Source: Staphylococcus carnosus (lineage in GTDB: Bacteria > Bacillota > Bacilli > Staphylococcales > Staphylococcaceae). Taken from it: a stretch of DNA of 64,000 nt. The stretch lies in contig NZ_UHCT01000001.1 of assembly GCF_900458435.1 (NCBI RefSeq), forward strand, positions 2,232,001-2,296,000. Direction: 5' to 3'. The position numbers and the translations under genes are program-made. Positions 47,332 through 54,869 of the stretch are shown here, piece after piece; within the stretch, counting starts at the first letter, position 1, and every line of letters starts with the position of its first letter. The notes beneath the pieces are model-generated. The model saw only the letters and a program-made list of their open reading frames with translations, was not told the origin of the DNA and did no database searches.

Positions 47332-47360
47332 AGTATATCGTAATCATTACGATATATCAA
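47332..47360 (-). promoter_or_regulatory. thrS2 promoter with embedded perfect Zur-type palindrome
   Basis: On the minus strand TTGATA (47360-47355), 17 bases, TATACT (47337-47332) make a strong promoter. The spacer is a Zur box: TCGTAATCATTACGA (47338-47352), matching the 7-1-7 Bacillus consensus TCGTAATNATTACGA exactly, extended to a 23-bp perfect palindrome (47334-47356). Repressor binding would block polymerase. Confidence 0.8.
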
Positions 47361-47364
47361 TCTA

Positions 47365-47523
47365 TTTATTTAATATTCATATTTTCGTAAAACTTAATAG
47401 CGTTTTCATTTTTTACGTAACACTTTATCCATCCTTTACCTTTGGCAAGTTCATCTACTAACTTATCTAAATAACGAATCTTTATTACCTATTACGGCTT
47501 CAAGACTGGCCTCATCGTTTGGC
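47365..47523 (-). pseudogene. Remnant of a GNAT acetyltransferase gene
   Basis: On the minus strand two frames join to give a GNAT C-terminus: WPNDEASLEAVIGNKDSLFR then, one base out of frame, DKLVDELAKGKGWIKCYV plus KNENAIKFYENMNIK and stop. The ENAIKFYE motif is the classic acetyl-CoA-side helix. The N-terminal part is missing and no start exists, so it is a decayed gene upstream of the thrS2 promoter. Confidence 0.6.
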
Positions 47524-47580
47524 CACCTTTCCCTTTAATTTAAAATAGATTACACGAAATCCAAAAGTTAAATTCCATAA

Positions 47581-47622
47581 AAAAACTGCTTCGATTCGTC
47601 TTCAGACCCTTCAAAGCAGTAA
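47581..47622 (-). terminator. Terminator after tagA
   Basis: ACTGCTT (47585-47591) / AAGCAGT (47614-47620), with inner pairing and A-rich left flank, so a U tail on the minus strand. Confidence 0.75.
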
Positions 47623-47634
47623 TATTTCTATTCT

Positions 47635-48387
47635 TTATTTTTTTAATCTTGTTCGAAAAACCTTAGATACAAATCGAGGCAAGCGCTGCATACGTGCCAT
47701 TCGTTTCCAATCCGTAATCAAACGATAAAACCATTCTAAATTTAATTTACGGAAGATAAGCGGTGCTCTTTTTTTAGTACCGCTATATACTTCAATAGAA
47801 CCGCCTACGCCCATCAATAAAGTATGTTGAAAACGATGCCGGTGTCGTTTAATCCATTCTTCTTGCTTAGGATAACCCATACCTACAAAAATATAATCCG
47901 GATTAAAATTACATACTTGACGTGCTACACTTTCATCACCAGTATCGATATAACCATGATGGGAAGCAAATTCAATATGTGGATATTTCTTTTGAAGTTG
48001 TTTTACCGCTTCAGCTACAACATGTTTTGAAGCACCTAATAAGAACACTTTTTGACGATGGCGTTCTGCTATGGCTAAGCATGCAGCCATAAATTCAATA
48101 CCAGGCACTCGTTCTTTCAAGGGTGTTCCTAATATTCGACCTGCTTGGATAATTCCTGTACCGTCCGGGATTATAAAGTCCGCTTCTCCAATCAAATCAT
48201 AATAATTTTTATCTTCAAGCGCATAATCGACAATCTCAGGGTTTGCTGTAACCACAAACATATTATCGGTCGTATCAGCTTCTACAAAATTTGTTACATG
48301 ATGTTTCATCTCATCCATCGTGACGTTATCAAATTGAACAGACAAGATATCTATTTTTTCGCGCTTTGCTGTTCGTTGATTTTCCAT
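47635..48387 (-). CDS. tarA: N-acetylglucosaminyldiphosphoundecaprenol N-acetyl-beta-D-mannosaminyltransferase TarA/TagA
   Basis: The 250-residue WecG/TagA/CpsF enzyme has TANPEIVDYALEDKNYY, ADFIIPDGTGIIQAGRILG, FLLGASKHVVAEAV, FNPDYIFVGMGYPKQEEWI and the C-terminal WFYRLITDWKRMARMQRLPRF. It adds ManNAc to lipid-linked GlcNAc, the committed teichoic acid step. ATG 48387 is chosen because AGGAG precedes it; upstream ATG 48411 lacks a site. In S. aureus it is next to tagH; here they are 6.9 kb apart. Confidence 0.94.
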   Translation of the reverse strand: MENQRTAKREKIDILSVQFDNVTMDEMKHHVTNFVEADTTDNMFVVTANPEIVDYALEDKNYYDLIGEADFIIPDGTGIIQAGRILGTPLKERVPGIEFMAACLAIAERHRQKVFLLGASKHVVAEAVKQLQKKYPHIEFASHHGYIDTGDESVARQVCNFNPDYIFVGMGYPKQEEWIKRHRHRFQHTLLMGVGGSIEVYSGTKKRAPLIFRKLNLEWFYRLITDWKRMARMQRLPRFVSKVFRTRLKK

Positions 48388-48528
48388 AATAAAGTCTCCT
48401 AACTTGCGCATCCGGTTGAATCAACCTATCATTTACATCATTATACACCACTCACCTGATAGATTGCATTTCTTTTAATAAGTGGTAATCTGAATTTAAT
48501 ACACTATTGATTAAAGAGGTTTTTAATT

Positions 48529-49086
48529 ATGACAACTGAAAAAGAAAAAATGCTGAGCGGACAACTCTATAATTCAAGAGATCCGCAACTTGTAAAAGAA
48601 CGTCATAAAGCACGTCATGCAACAAAAGCAATCAACAATGCATTTTCAATCAAAGAACGCCACTTTCTATTAAGACAAAGTATTGGTCACTGCGGTGATA
48701 ATGTATTCATCGAACCTGATATTCATTTTGACTACGGTTATAATATCTCGCTCGGCAATCATTTTTATGCTAATTTCAATCCTGTCATGCTAGACGTTGC
48801 CCCCATTACAATCGGCAATCATGTTCTGCTCGGCCCGAATGTCCAACTCATTACAGCAACACATCCGCTGAATCCGGCAGAACGCGCTTCTGGATTAGAA
48901 CTTGCTTTTCCAATTACGATAGGTGATCATGTTTGGATTGGTGCAGGTGCAATTGTGCTGCCTGGTGTGACAATCGGAGATAATGTTGTAGTAGGTGCAG
49001 GCAGTGTTGTCACAAAAGACATTCCCGACAATCAAGTTGTTGCCGGCAATCCAGCGCGCTTTATTCGTGAAGTCCCATTAGATTAG
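48529..49086 (+). CDS. Maltose/galactoside-type O-acetyltransferase (left-handed beta helix)
   Basis: The 185-residue protein has an N-terminal Mac domain (MLSGQLYNSRDPQLVKERHKAR) and hexapeptide repeats from about 60 (IGNHVLLGPNVQLITATHP, IGDHVWIGAGAIVLPGVTIG). The catalytic His is in TATHPLNP. Family enzymes acetylate sugars with acetyl-CoA; a detoxification role is usual. GAGG precedes the ATG. Confidence 0.9.
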   Translation: MTTEKEKMLSGQLYNSRDPQLVKERHKARHATKAINNAFSIKERHFLLRQSIGHCGDNVFIEPDIHFDYGYNISLGNHFYANFNPVMLDVAPITIGNHVLLGPNVQLITATHPLNPAERASGLELAFPITIGDHVWIGAGAIVLPGVTIGDNVVVGAGSVVTKDIPDNQVVAGNPARFIREVPLD

Positions 49087-49166
49087 AATAGGTCTCAAGA
49101 CGCAAGCAAAGGCGGCTTGTTTTCATTTATAATGATGAGTAATACAAAGATTCAGAGGTACCTGCT

Positions 49167-49913
49167 ATGCAACTATTCAAAGAAATTATCAGCACACCGA
49201 TGACACTGCATCTTTATCTTGTTGTCATCATTGCTATTATTTATATGACAGTGCATCATTATCGTAATCGTCCAGGACTTGCAGTGACAGATATTATTTT
49301 AAATTATATCCCTGTTCTGACACACGAATTCGGCCATATTGTTTTTAATAAAATCAGCGGAGGTCGTACTGAAGATTTAGTCATTGTAACCTCACCAAGA
49401 GAACGTATTGCAACTTCTCAACAAGGTTTTGCTATTACGCGTGCTTCTCGTCGTTCTACAATGATTATCACCACATTAGGTGGTTATGTCATGCCGCCAT
49501 TAATGCTTGCACTCGGAATTTTCAGTGCGTATTTTCACTATCCGTCGCTTTTTGTTTTAAGTTATCTTCTCATCTTCATCTACTTTGTTTGTATTACTTC
49601 ACGCAAAGGTATACCGATTTTAATCGCTATTTTACTTGGGTTGATGATTTATTTGCTAATACAAAACAATCAGCCTGAAATGATTGTACTGATATTGTCC
49701 ATCGTTTATCACTTTATTTTAGGTGTATTATTCGGAGAACTCTTGCAGTCAATTTGGACAATGCTGCGTTTGACTTTCACCCAATACCCTATTGAATGGG
49801 ATGGTACAGCTTTACGCAACTTAACACACCTTCCAGTCGTTGTCTTTACAACGCTTTGGGTTGCTTTCAACTTTTATGTCGTATATGCTATCGTAAAATA
49901 TCTTCTCTTCTGA
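49167..49913 (+). CDS. M50-like membrane metalloprotease
   Basis: The 248-residue protein has six or seven membrane helices. The zinc motif HEFGH (LTHEFGHIVFNKISGG) follows an N-terminal helix, as in the M50B peptidases, and a polar segment EDLVIVTSPRERIATSQQGF follows. Site-2-type proteases cut membrane substrates; none is suggested by neighbours. The third metal ligand (an Asp in classical S2P) is not obvious, so activity is unproven. The AGAGGTACC upstream is a weak ribosome site. Followed 17 nt later by a GNAT. Confidence 0.78.
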   Translation: MQLFKEIISTPMTLHLYLVVIIAIIYMTVHHYRNRPGLAVTDIILNYIPVLTHEFGHIVFNKISGGRTEDLVIVTSPRERIATSQQGFAITRASRRSTMIITTLGGYVMPPLMLALGIFSAYFHYPSLFVLSYLLIFIYFVCITSRKGIPILIAILLGLMIYLLIQNNQPEMIVLILSIVYHFILGVLFGELLQSIWTMLRLTFTQYPIEWDGTALRNLTHLPVVVFTTLWVAFNFYVVYAIVKYLLF

Positions 49914-49930
49914 AGTTAGGAGGTAACACC

Positions 49931-50422
49931 ATGGTAAAATTGAAAATTGCTGAAAAAGCAGATTTACCAGTTTTCACTAAAGTTTATAATCAAGCCATTC
50001 GCATGCGCAATGTCACAGCGGATGTTGATGAAGTTTCAGACGAGGAAATGGCACCTATTTTTAATAGCCATGATACTTCTCGTCCGTTATACACTATTTG
50101 GGATGACCAAGGACAAGCTATCGGTTATGCAAGTTTAAACCATTTTTATGGACGCCCTGCTTATGATGAAACTGCAGAACTCAGTATTTATTTAGATGAA
50201 CAAACACGCGGTCAAGGTTATGGCACAAAAGTAATGCAGCTTTTAGAACAAGAAGCTGCATCACTTAATATTCACTACCTTACCGGTTATGTATTCGCTC
50301 AAAATGTCCCTTGCAACAAACTTTTTGAAAAACAAGGCTATGCACTTTGGGGGAATTTACCGCAAATTGCACACATTGATAAAAATCGCCTTGATTTATG
50401 TATATGGGGCAAACATATTTGA
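49931..50422 (+). CDS. GNAT family N-acetyltransferase (phosphinothricin-acetyltransferase-like)
   Basis: The 163-residue enzyme starts MVKLKIAEKADLPVFTKVYNQAI and has YASLNHFYGRPAYDETAELSIYLDEQTRGQGYGTKVMQLL and NVPCNKLFEKQGY, the Pat/YncA-like GNAT pattern. Such enzymes N-acetylate amino acids or herbicide-like amines. TTAGGAGGTAA precedes ATG 49931. It follows the M50-like gene in the same orientation and ends at a strong hairpin. Confidence 0.87.
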   Translation: MVKLKIAEKADLPVFTKVYNQAIRMRNVTADVDEVSDEEMAPIFNSHDTSRPLYTIWDDQGQAIGYASLNHFYGRPAYDETAELSIYLDEQTRGQGYGTKVMQLLEQEAASLNIHYLTGYVFAQNVPCNKLFEKQGYALWGNLPQIAHIDKNRLDLCIWGKHI

Positions 50423-50431
50423 TATGAAAAA

Positions 50432-50468
50432 GCTTCGCAAGTATTGTACCTGCGAAGCCATTTTTTTA
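50432..50468. terminator. Terminator after the GNAT gene
   Basis: GCTTCGCA (50432-50439) / TGCGAAGC (50451-50458) followed by T-rich sequence. The PAP2 stop codon lies just to the right, so it may also serve that gene. Confidence 0.82.
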
Positions 50469-51170
50469 TTTTACATTGAAAATTTTACCTTTTCTCAACA
50501 ATGGAAGCTTAGACAACATTGGTGTACATGCTCTAAATATTAAAATCGAAGCCATCACCCAAGTAATGCCTAACGAAACCCCTCCAACAACATCCGTTAA
50601 AAAATGTGCGTGGAAATACATTCTCGAAAATAAAATACTGATCCACAATACAAAAATCAATAACGTTACAATTACTTTTACAGCTTTATTCCTAATATTA
50701 GGAATGAATACCGTAAATAATATAATAACAATTAATGTACTTGATAAAGAATGACCGCTTGGGAATGAAAATCCTGTATCTGCTAATAAATGATCATAAG
50801 GACGTGCACGATGGATGAGGTCTTTAAAAATAATACCTAATATACCCCCTAATCCAACAGTTGCTAATAACCATAATCCCATTAAATAATACCGTTTAAT
50901 CAACAAAGCGACAGCTACAACAACTGTCATTATCACAAACGTAACCACATCTCCATATGTAGATACTAATGTCATAAAGTCATTAAATAAACCGCCATTA
51001 AAATTCATCTTTGGTTCTTCAAACATATGATCAAACCAATTAAACGTCCCTTTATCCATCATATGAAATAAAGACAGATGCCAAAAAGCACCTATCATGG
51101 TCACTAAAAAGATGGCACCGCAAATCAACATTGCAGTTTTTTCAATACTTTTATTTGTATCCTTATTCAT
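50466..51170 (-). CDS. PAP2-family membrane phosphatase
   Basis: The 234-residue protein has six membrane helices and the three PAP2 motifs: KDLIHRARPYDH (motif 1), FPSGHSLSST (motif 2) and SRMYFHAHFLTDVVGG (motif 3), with catalytic His residues in motifs 2 and 3. It could dephosphorylate undecaprenyl pyrophosphate or phosphatidylglycerophosphate; the branch cannot be told. ATG 51170 is chosen because GAGGG precedes it. It is convergent with the GNAT. Confidence 0.88.
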   Translation of the reverse strand: MNKDTNKSIEKTAMLICGAIFLVTMIGAFWHLSLFHMMDKGTFNWFDHMFEEPKMNFNGGLFNDFMTLVSTYGDVVTFVIMTVVVAVALLIKRYYLMGLWLLATVGLGGILGIIFKDLIHRARPYDHLLADTGFSFPSGHSLSSTLIVIILFTVFIPNIRNKAVKVIVTLLIFVLWISILFSRMYFHAHFLTDVVGGVSLGITWVMASILIFRACTPMLSKLPLLRKGKIFNVK

Positions 51171-51277
51171 GCCCAATTCCCTCTACTATCTTTTTTATCT
51201 ATTGTACAACTTTGATTCCCATGATAAATGAGCTTTCAGACCTAATTTCTAGTCAGTACTCAGACCTAGGTATATTG

Positions 51278-51314
51278 AAAAAGACGCAACTCCTCAAAAA
51301 AGTTGCGTCTTTAT
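51278..51314 (-). terminator. Terminator after mntR
   Basis: AAAGACGCAACT (51280-51291) / AGTTGCGTCTTT (51301-51312), with A5 at the left. Confidence 0.85.
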
Positions 51315-51323
51315 TTCTAAAAA

Positions 51324-51980
51324 TTAATCTTCTGATTTTTCACCAAAAATATGTGCTGCATTTTCATAACTGAGAATAATCAATGGATCATTCTCTTTAC
51401 GAATCGCAATGACTTGATTCGTATCATCTTGTGATTCTACAACGATTTCATCGCCGATTGAAATAGATTTACTAGATAAATAAATCAATAGTTTCGTACG
51501 ATCTCGCACGCGACGAATTGTAACATGATCGCCTTCTTTGAAATCTTTTAATGAATCATTATAAATTTCTTCGAATTTTCCATTACGCGGAATAACGCCG
51601 CCATGCGGACAAGTCGTAGGATAATTCAAAAGCGAATCCAAGCGTTCAACAAACAAATCAGAAACACGATGTTCTAATACCTCTGCTTCTTGATGGACTT
51701 CTTCCCAGTTATATTTCAAAATCTCTATTAAAAAAAGCTCTAATAAACGATGGCGTTTAATAATTTCCAACGTATGATTAAAACCTTCTTCTGATAACTT
51801 CACACCTTTATAAGGTTTCGTAATGACATACCCTGCTTTTTCCAAGCGATTGACCATTTCACTCACGGATGGTGGTTTAATATTCAAATATTGAGAGAGT
51901 TTTTTATTTGTAACGAATGAAGTAGCGCCGCCATTATTCAAAATCGCTTTAAGATAATCTTCCTTTTCTTCCGTTAACAT
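51324..51980 (-). CDS. mntR: MntR/SirR, DtxR-family manganese-dependent repressor
   Basis: The 218-residue regulator has the DtxR HTH (NKKLSQYLNIKPPSVSEMVNRLEKAGYV), metal-binding residues such as HEEA-type EEVHQEAEVLEHRVSD and a C-terminal FeoA/SH3-like domain (FKEGDHVTIRRVRDR). It represses mntABC when manganese is plentiful. ATG 51980 (MLTEEKEDYLKAI) follows GGTGA; a longer frame to 52010 is weaker. Divergent from mntABC over 127 bp with a Sir-type operator. Confidence 0.92.
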   Translation of the reverse strand: MLTEEKEDYLKAILNNGGATSFVTNKKLSQYLNIKPPSVSEMVNRLEKAGYVITKPYKGVKLSEEGFNHTLEIIKRHRLLELFLIEILKYNWEEVHQEAEVLEHRVSDLFVERLDSLLNYPTTCPHGGVIPRNGKFEEIYNDSLKDFKEGDHVTIRRVRDRTKLLIYLSSKSISIGDEIVVESQDDTNQVIAIRKENDPLIILSYENAAHIFGEKSED

Positions 51981-52031
51981 CCTGTCACCGATCCTTCCAT
52001 CCAGATTCACTTTATTGTATCACGAAAATAC

Positions 52032-52087
52032 TTGACACGCTAAATTTCATGTCTTATGATGAAATAAATTAGGTTAGCCTAAAAATT
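52032..52087 (+). promoter_or_regulatory. mntABC promoter and MntR operator
   Basis: TTGACA (52032-52037), 17 bases, TATGAT (52055-52060) is a textbook promoter. The palindrome TTAGGTTAGCCTAA (52069-52082; extended 52067-52087) lies just behind, at the transcription start, and matches the SirR/MntR operator of other staphylococci as I remember it. Confidence 0.85.
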
Positions 52088-52107
52088 TAGTTAGGAGGTG
52101 TATTATA

Positions 52108-52863
52108 ATTTTAGAAATCAAAAACCTTAACCTATATCTAGGCAATAAACATATTCTGCAAGATATTAATCTGCAATTGCCTATTCAAGGAGAATTAATC
52201 GGCATAATGGGTCCGAACGGAGCGGGTAAATCTTCTTTAATCAAAACCCTGATTGGCGAATTCAAATCAGAAGGTATCAAACGATTAAATGGAAAACCTG
52301 TTGCTTCCCAATTAAAGAAGATTACATACATACCGCAAAAAACGCAATTAGATTTAGATTTTCCTATCAGTGTTGAATCAGTTGTACTTTCTGGAGCCTT
52401 TAAAGAAATCGGATGGTTCAGACGTCCAACTCAACGCATAAAAAAGCGCCTTGATGATTTGCTTGAAGATATGGAATTAATCCCTCTGAAAAAACGTCAG
52501 ATTTCAGAACTCAGTGGCGGTCAATTACAACGTGTACTCGTGGCACGCGCTTTGATGACAGAGAGCACACTTTATTTACTCGACGAGCCATTCGTCGGTA
52601 TCGACTTTACTAGTGAACAGCTGATTATGAATAAACTTCAACGTTTAAAAGCACAAGGTAAATTAATATTGATTGTGCATCATGATTTATCAAAAGCCGC
52701 TGAATATTTCGATCGCATTATATTATTGAATCGGACCTTGCGTTATTTCGGTCCAAGTCAAGAAGCGATGACAACTGAACGCTTAAATGAAACCTATATG
52801 AATCAAAGTACGGAGAATACTATGTTCCAGCATAGTGAGAAAGAGAGAATTAAAAATGCTTGA
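52108..52863 (+). CDS. mntA: MntA, manganese ABC transporter ATPase, ATT start codon
   Basis: The 251-residue ATPase has Walker A GPNGAGKSS, Q-loop YIPQKTQ, signature LSGGQLQRV, Walker B TLYLLDEPFVGID and switch H in IVHHDLSKA. The canonical N-terminus LEIKNLNLYLGNKHILQDINL begins right after ATT 52108, with AGGAGG (52093-52098) nine bases upstream. In this frame the upstream stop is at 52075, and no ATG/GTG/TTG occurs before TTG 52177, which lacks an SD and would remove most of the strand before Walker A. AUU initiation is inferred. Confidence 0.9.
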   Translation: MLEIKNLNLYLGNKHILQDINLQLPIQGELIGIMGPNGAGKSSLIKTLIGEFKSEGIKRLNGKPVASQLKKITYIPQKTQLDLDFPISVESVVLSGAFKEIGWFRRPTQRIKKRLDDLLEDMELIPLKKRQISELSGGQLQRVLVARALMTESTLYLLDEPFVGIDFTSEQLIMNKLQRLKAQGKLILIVHHDLSKAAEYFDRIILLNRTLRYFGPSQEAMTTERLNETYMNQSTENTMFQHSEKERIKNA

Positions 52864-53692
52864 TTTTTTACAACACATATTTGATTACCAATTTTTAAGC
52901 CGTGCACTTATCATTTCTATTTTTGTAGGAATTGTCTGCGGGACGGTCGGCAGTCTGATTGTTTTAAGAGGATTGTCTCTAATGGGTGATGCGATGAGCC
53001 ATGCTGTATTACCCGGTGTAGCATTATCATTTCTTTTCAAGATTCCGATGTTTGTCGGTGCGCTTGTAACAGGAATGCTCGCGAGTTTATTTATCGGATT
53101 TATTTCTGATAAAAGCAAAACGAAGCAAGATGCAGCTATCGGAATTAGTTTTACAGCATTTTTAGCAGTCGGAGTTATTATTATCAGTCTGATCAATAGT
53201 ACAACAGACCTTTATCATATTCTGTTCGGTAATTTGCTAGCGATTACTCATACAGCTTACTGGTCGACGATTATTATCAGCATCATAGTACTCCTGCTTA
53301 TCATCATTTTCTACCGGCCGCTGATGATTTCTACATTTGATCCAACATTCAGTAGAATGAGCGGTTTAAATACTACATTTATACATTACTTTGTGATGCT
53401 GCTGCTTTCACTTGTCACTGTAGCCAGCATCCAAACCGTTGGTATCATCTTAGTCGTTGCATTATTGATTACACCCGCTTCAGCAGCCTTCTTGATTACC
53501 AAAAAACTTTGGTCGATGATGATTGCTGCTAGTGTCATTAGTGTTATCAGTGCAATTGTCGGAATGTATTTCAGTTATATTTATAACATTCCAAGCGGTG
53601 CAACGATTGTATTGTGTGCATTCGCGATTTATATAGGTACATTTATCTATTCAAAAATATCTCAACAAATTAGAAAAGGAGTTCCATCATGA
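52856..53692 (+). CDS. mntB: MntB, manganese ABC transporter permease
   Basis: The 278-residue ABC-3 permease has seven or eight membrane helices: GTVGSLIVLRGLSLMGDAMSHAVLPGVALSF contains the family coupling segment. It imports Mn2+ with MntA and MntC. ATG 52856 (MLDFLQHIFDY) overlaps the mntA end by eight bases; the frame extends to 52835 but the extra residues are unsupported. The stop overlaps the mntC start (ATGA). Confidence 0.93.
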   Translation: MLDFLQHIFDYQFLSRALIISIFVGIVCGTVGSLIVLRGLSLMGDAMSHAVLPGVALSFLFKIPMFVGALVTGMLASLFIGFISDKSKTKQDAAIGISFTAFLAVGVIIISLINSTTDLYHILFGNLLAITHTAYWSTIIISIIVLLLIIIFYRPLMISTFDPTFSRMSGLNTTFIHYFVMLLLSLVTVASIQTVGIILVVALLITPASAAFLITKKLWSMMIAASVISVISAIVGMYFSYIYNIPSGATIVLCAFAIYIGTFIYSKISQQIRKGVPS

Positions 53693-54612
53693 AAAAGTTA
53701 GTACCTTTATTAATGGCAGTATTACTATTCTTAGCTGCTTGCGGAGGAGGCCATTCACAATCTTCTTCTGATCATAAATTAAAAATTGTCACTACCAACT
53801 CTATTCTGTATGATATGACCAAAAATATAACTGGCGATCATGCTGAAATACATAGCATTGTCCCAGTCGGTCAAGATCCGCATGAATACGAAGTGAAGCC
53901 GAAAGATATTAAAGCATTAACAGATGCAGATATCATCTTATACAATGGACTGAATCTTGAAACAGGCAATGGATGGTTTGATAAAGCTTTAGAACAAGCT
54001 GGCAAAAACACCAAAGATAAAAGTGTCGTACGCGTTTCTAAAGATGTAAAACCTATTTATTTGAACGGTGCTGAAGGTGACAAATCTAAACAAGATCCGC
54101 ATGCGTGGTTAAGTTTGGAAAACGGATTGAAATATGTAAAAACAATCCAACATGCTGTTATCCAACATGACAAAGCACATCAAGATGATTACCAAAAACG
54201 AGGTGATGACTATCTCAGCAAACTTGAAAAATTGAATAAAGACAGTCATGATAAATTCGATGACATTCCTAAAAACCAACGCGCCATGATTACAAGTGAA
54301 GGTGCATTTAAATATTTCTCTAAACAATATGGCATTACACCCGGCTATATTTGGGAAATCAATACAGAAAAACAAGGGACACCAAAACAAATGAAACAAG
54401 CGATTCAATTTGTAAAATCACATCACTTAAAACATCTATTAGTCGAAACAAGTGTAGATCACAAAAGTATGCAAAGTTTAAGTGAAGAAACAGGTGTACC
54501 GATTTCTGGAGAAGTTTATACAGACTCTATTGGCAAAAAAGGCAGTAAGGGCGATTCCTATTACAAAATGATGGAATCTAATATTGAAACTGTCCACAAC
54601 AGTATGAAATAA
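53689..54612 (+). CDS. mntC: MntC, manganese-binding lipoprotein
   Basis: The 307-residue lipoprotein has signal peptide and lipobox LAAC (Cys17-18 region). It is a cluster 9 (zinc/manganese) solute-binding protein. Metal ligands are in the expected places: GQDPHEYE (His), QDPHAWLS (His), TSEGAFKYF (Glu) and YTDSIGKKG (Asp), the HHED set of manganese binders. It overlaps mntB by four bases. MntC is also a surface antigen in S. aureus. Confidence 0.95.
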   Translation: MKKLVPLLMAVLLFLAACGGGHSQSSSDHKLKIVTTNSILYDMTKNITGDHAEIHSIVPVGQDPHEYEVKPKDIKALTDADIILYNGLNLETGNGWFDKALEQAGKNTKDKSVVRVSKDVKPIYLNGAEGDKSKQDPHAWLSLENGLKYVKTIQHAVIQHDKAHQDDYQKRGDDYLSKLEKLNKDSHDKFDDIPKNQRAMITSEGAFKYFSKQYGITPGYIWEINTEKQGTPKQMKQAIQFVKSHHLKHLLVETSVDHKSMQSLSEETGVPISGEVYTDSIGKKGSKGDSYYKMMESNIETVHNSMK

Positions 54613-54810
54613 CACATTATCCTTAAGATGACGGTTTACCTCCTAATTCAAATACCGTCATCTTCCATAAATAATCTATCCTAAACATAAATAATAAGCA
54701 GTGGTCGTAATCCTCCCTAGAGACCACAAAAACTCCTAATGAAAAAGCGGTAATGCGATGATATCGCTTTTCAAAGAGCCAGTCCCCTCCAAGACTGGCT
54801 CTTTTTTTAC
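54613..54810 (+). ncRNA. rsaC: mntABC 3' UTR with short RsaC-like hairpins
   Basis: After mntC come hairpins AAGATGACGGT (54625-54635)/ACCGTCATCTT (54654-54664), GTGGTC (54701-54706)/GACCAC (54722-54727), AAAGCG (54744-54749)/CGCTTT (54765-54770), and a strong terminator AAAGAGCCAGTC (54773-54784)/GACTGGCTCTTT (54793-54804) followed by T7. Loops contain TACCTCC, TCCTCCC and CCCCTCC. In S. aureus the RsaC RNA is cut from the mntABC 3' end and carries C-rich motifs. Identity here rests on position and loops; it would be much shorter. Confidence 0.5.
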
Positions 54811-54812
54811 AT

Positions 54813-54861
54813 AAAAAAGCTGCAAAACAATGCTTCGCTAAGCATCTGTTTTACAGCTTTA
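54813..54861 (-). terminator. Terminator after the Na+/H+ antiporter
   Basis: AAAGCTGCAAAACA / TGTTTTACAGCTTT arms with an inner ATGCTT-type hairpin between 54814 and 54860, A6 on the left. Confidence 0.78.
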
Positions 54862-54869
54862 TTAATATA

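Noticed and set aside
52177..52863. mntA starting at TTG 52177
   Set aside because: No SD and loss of the conserved N-terminal strands; ATT 52108 fits the SD and family alignment better.
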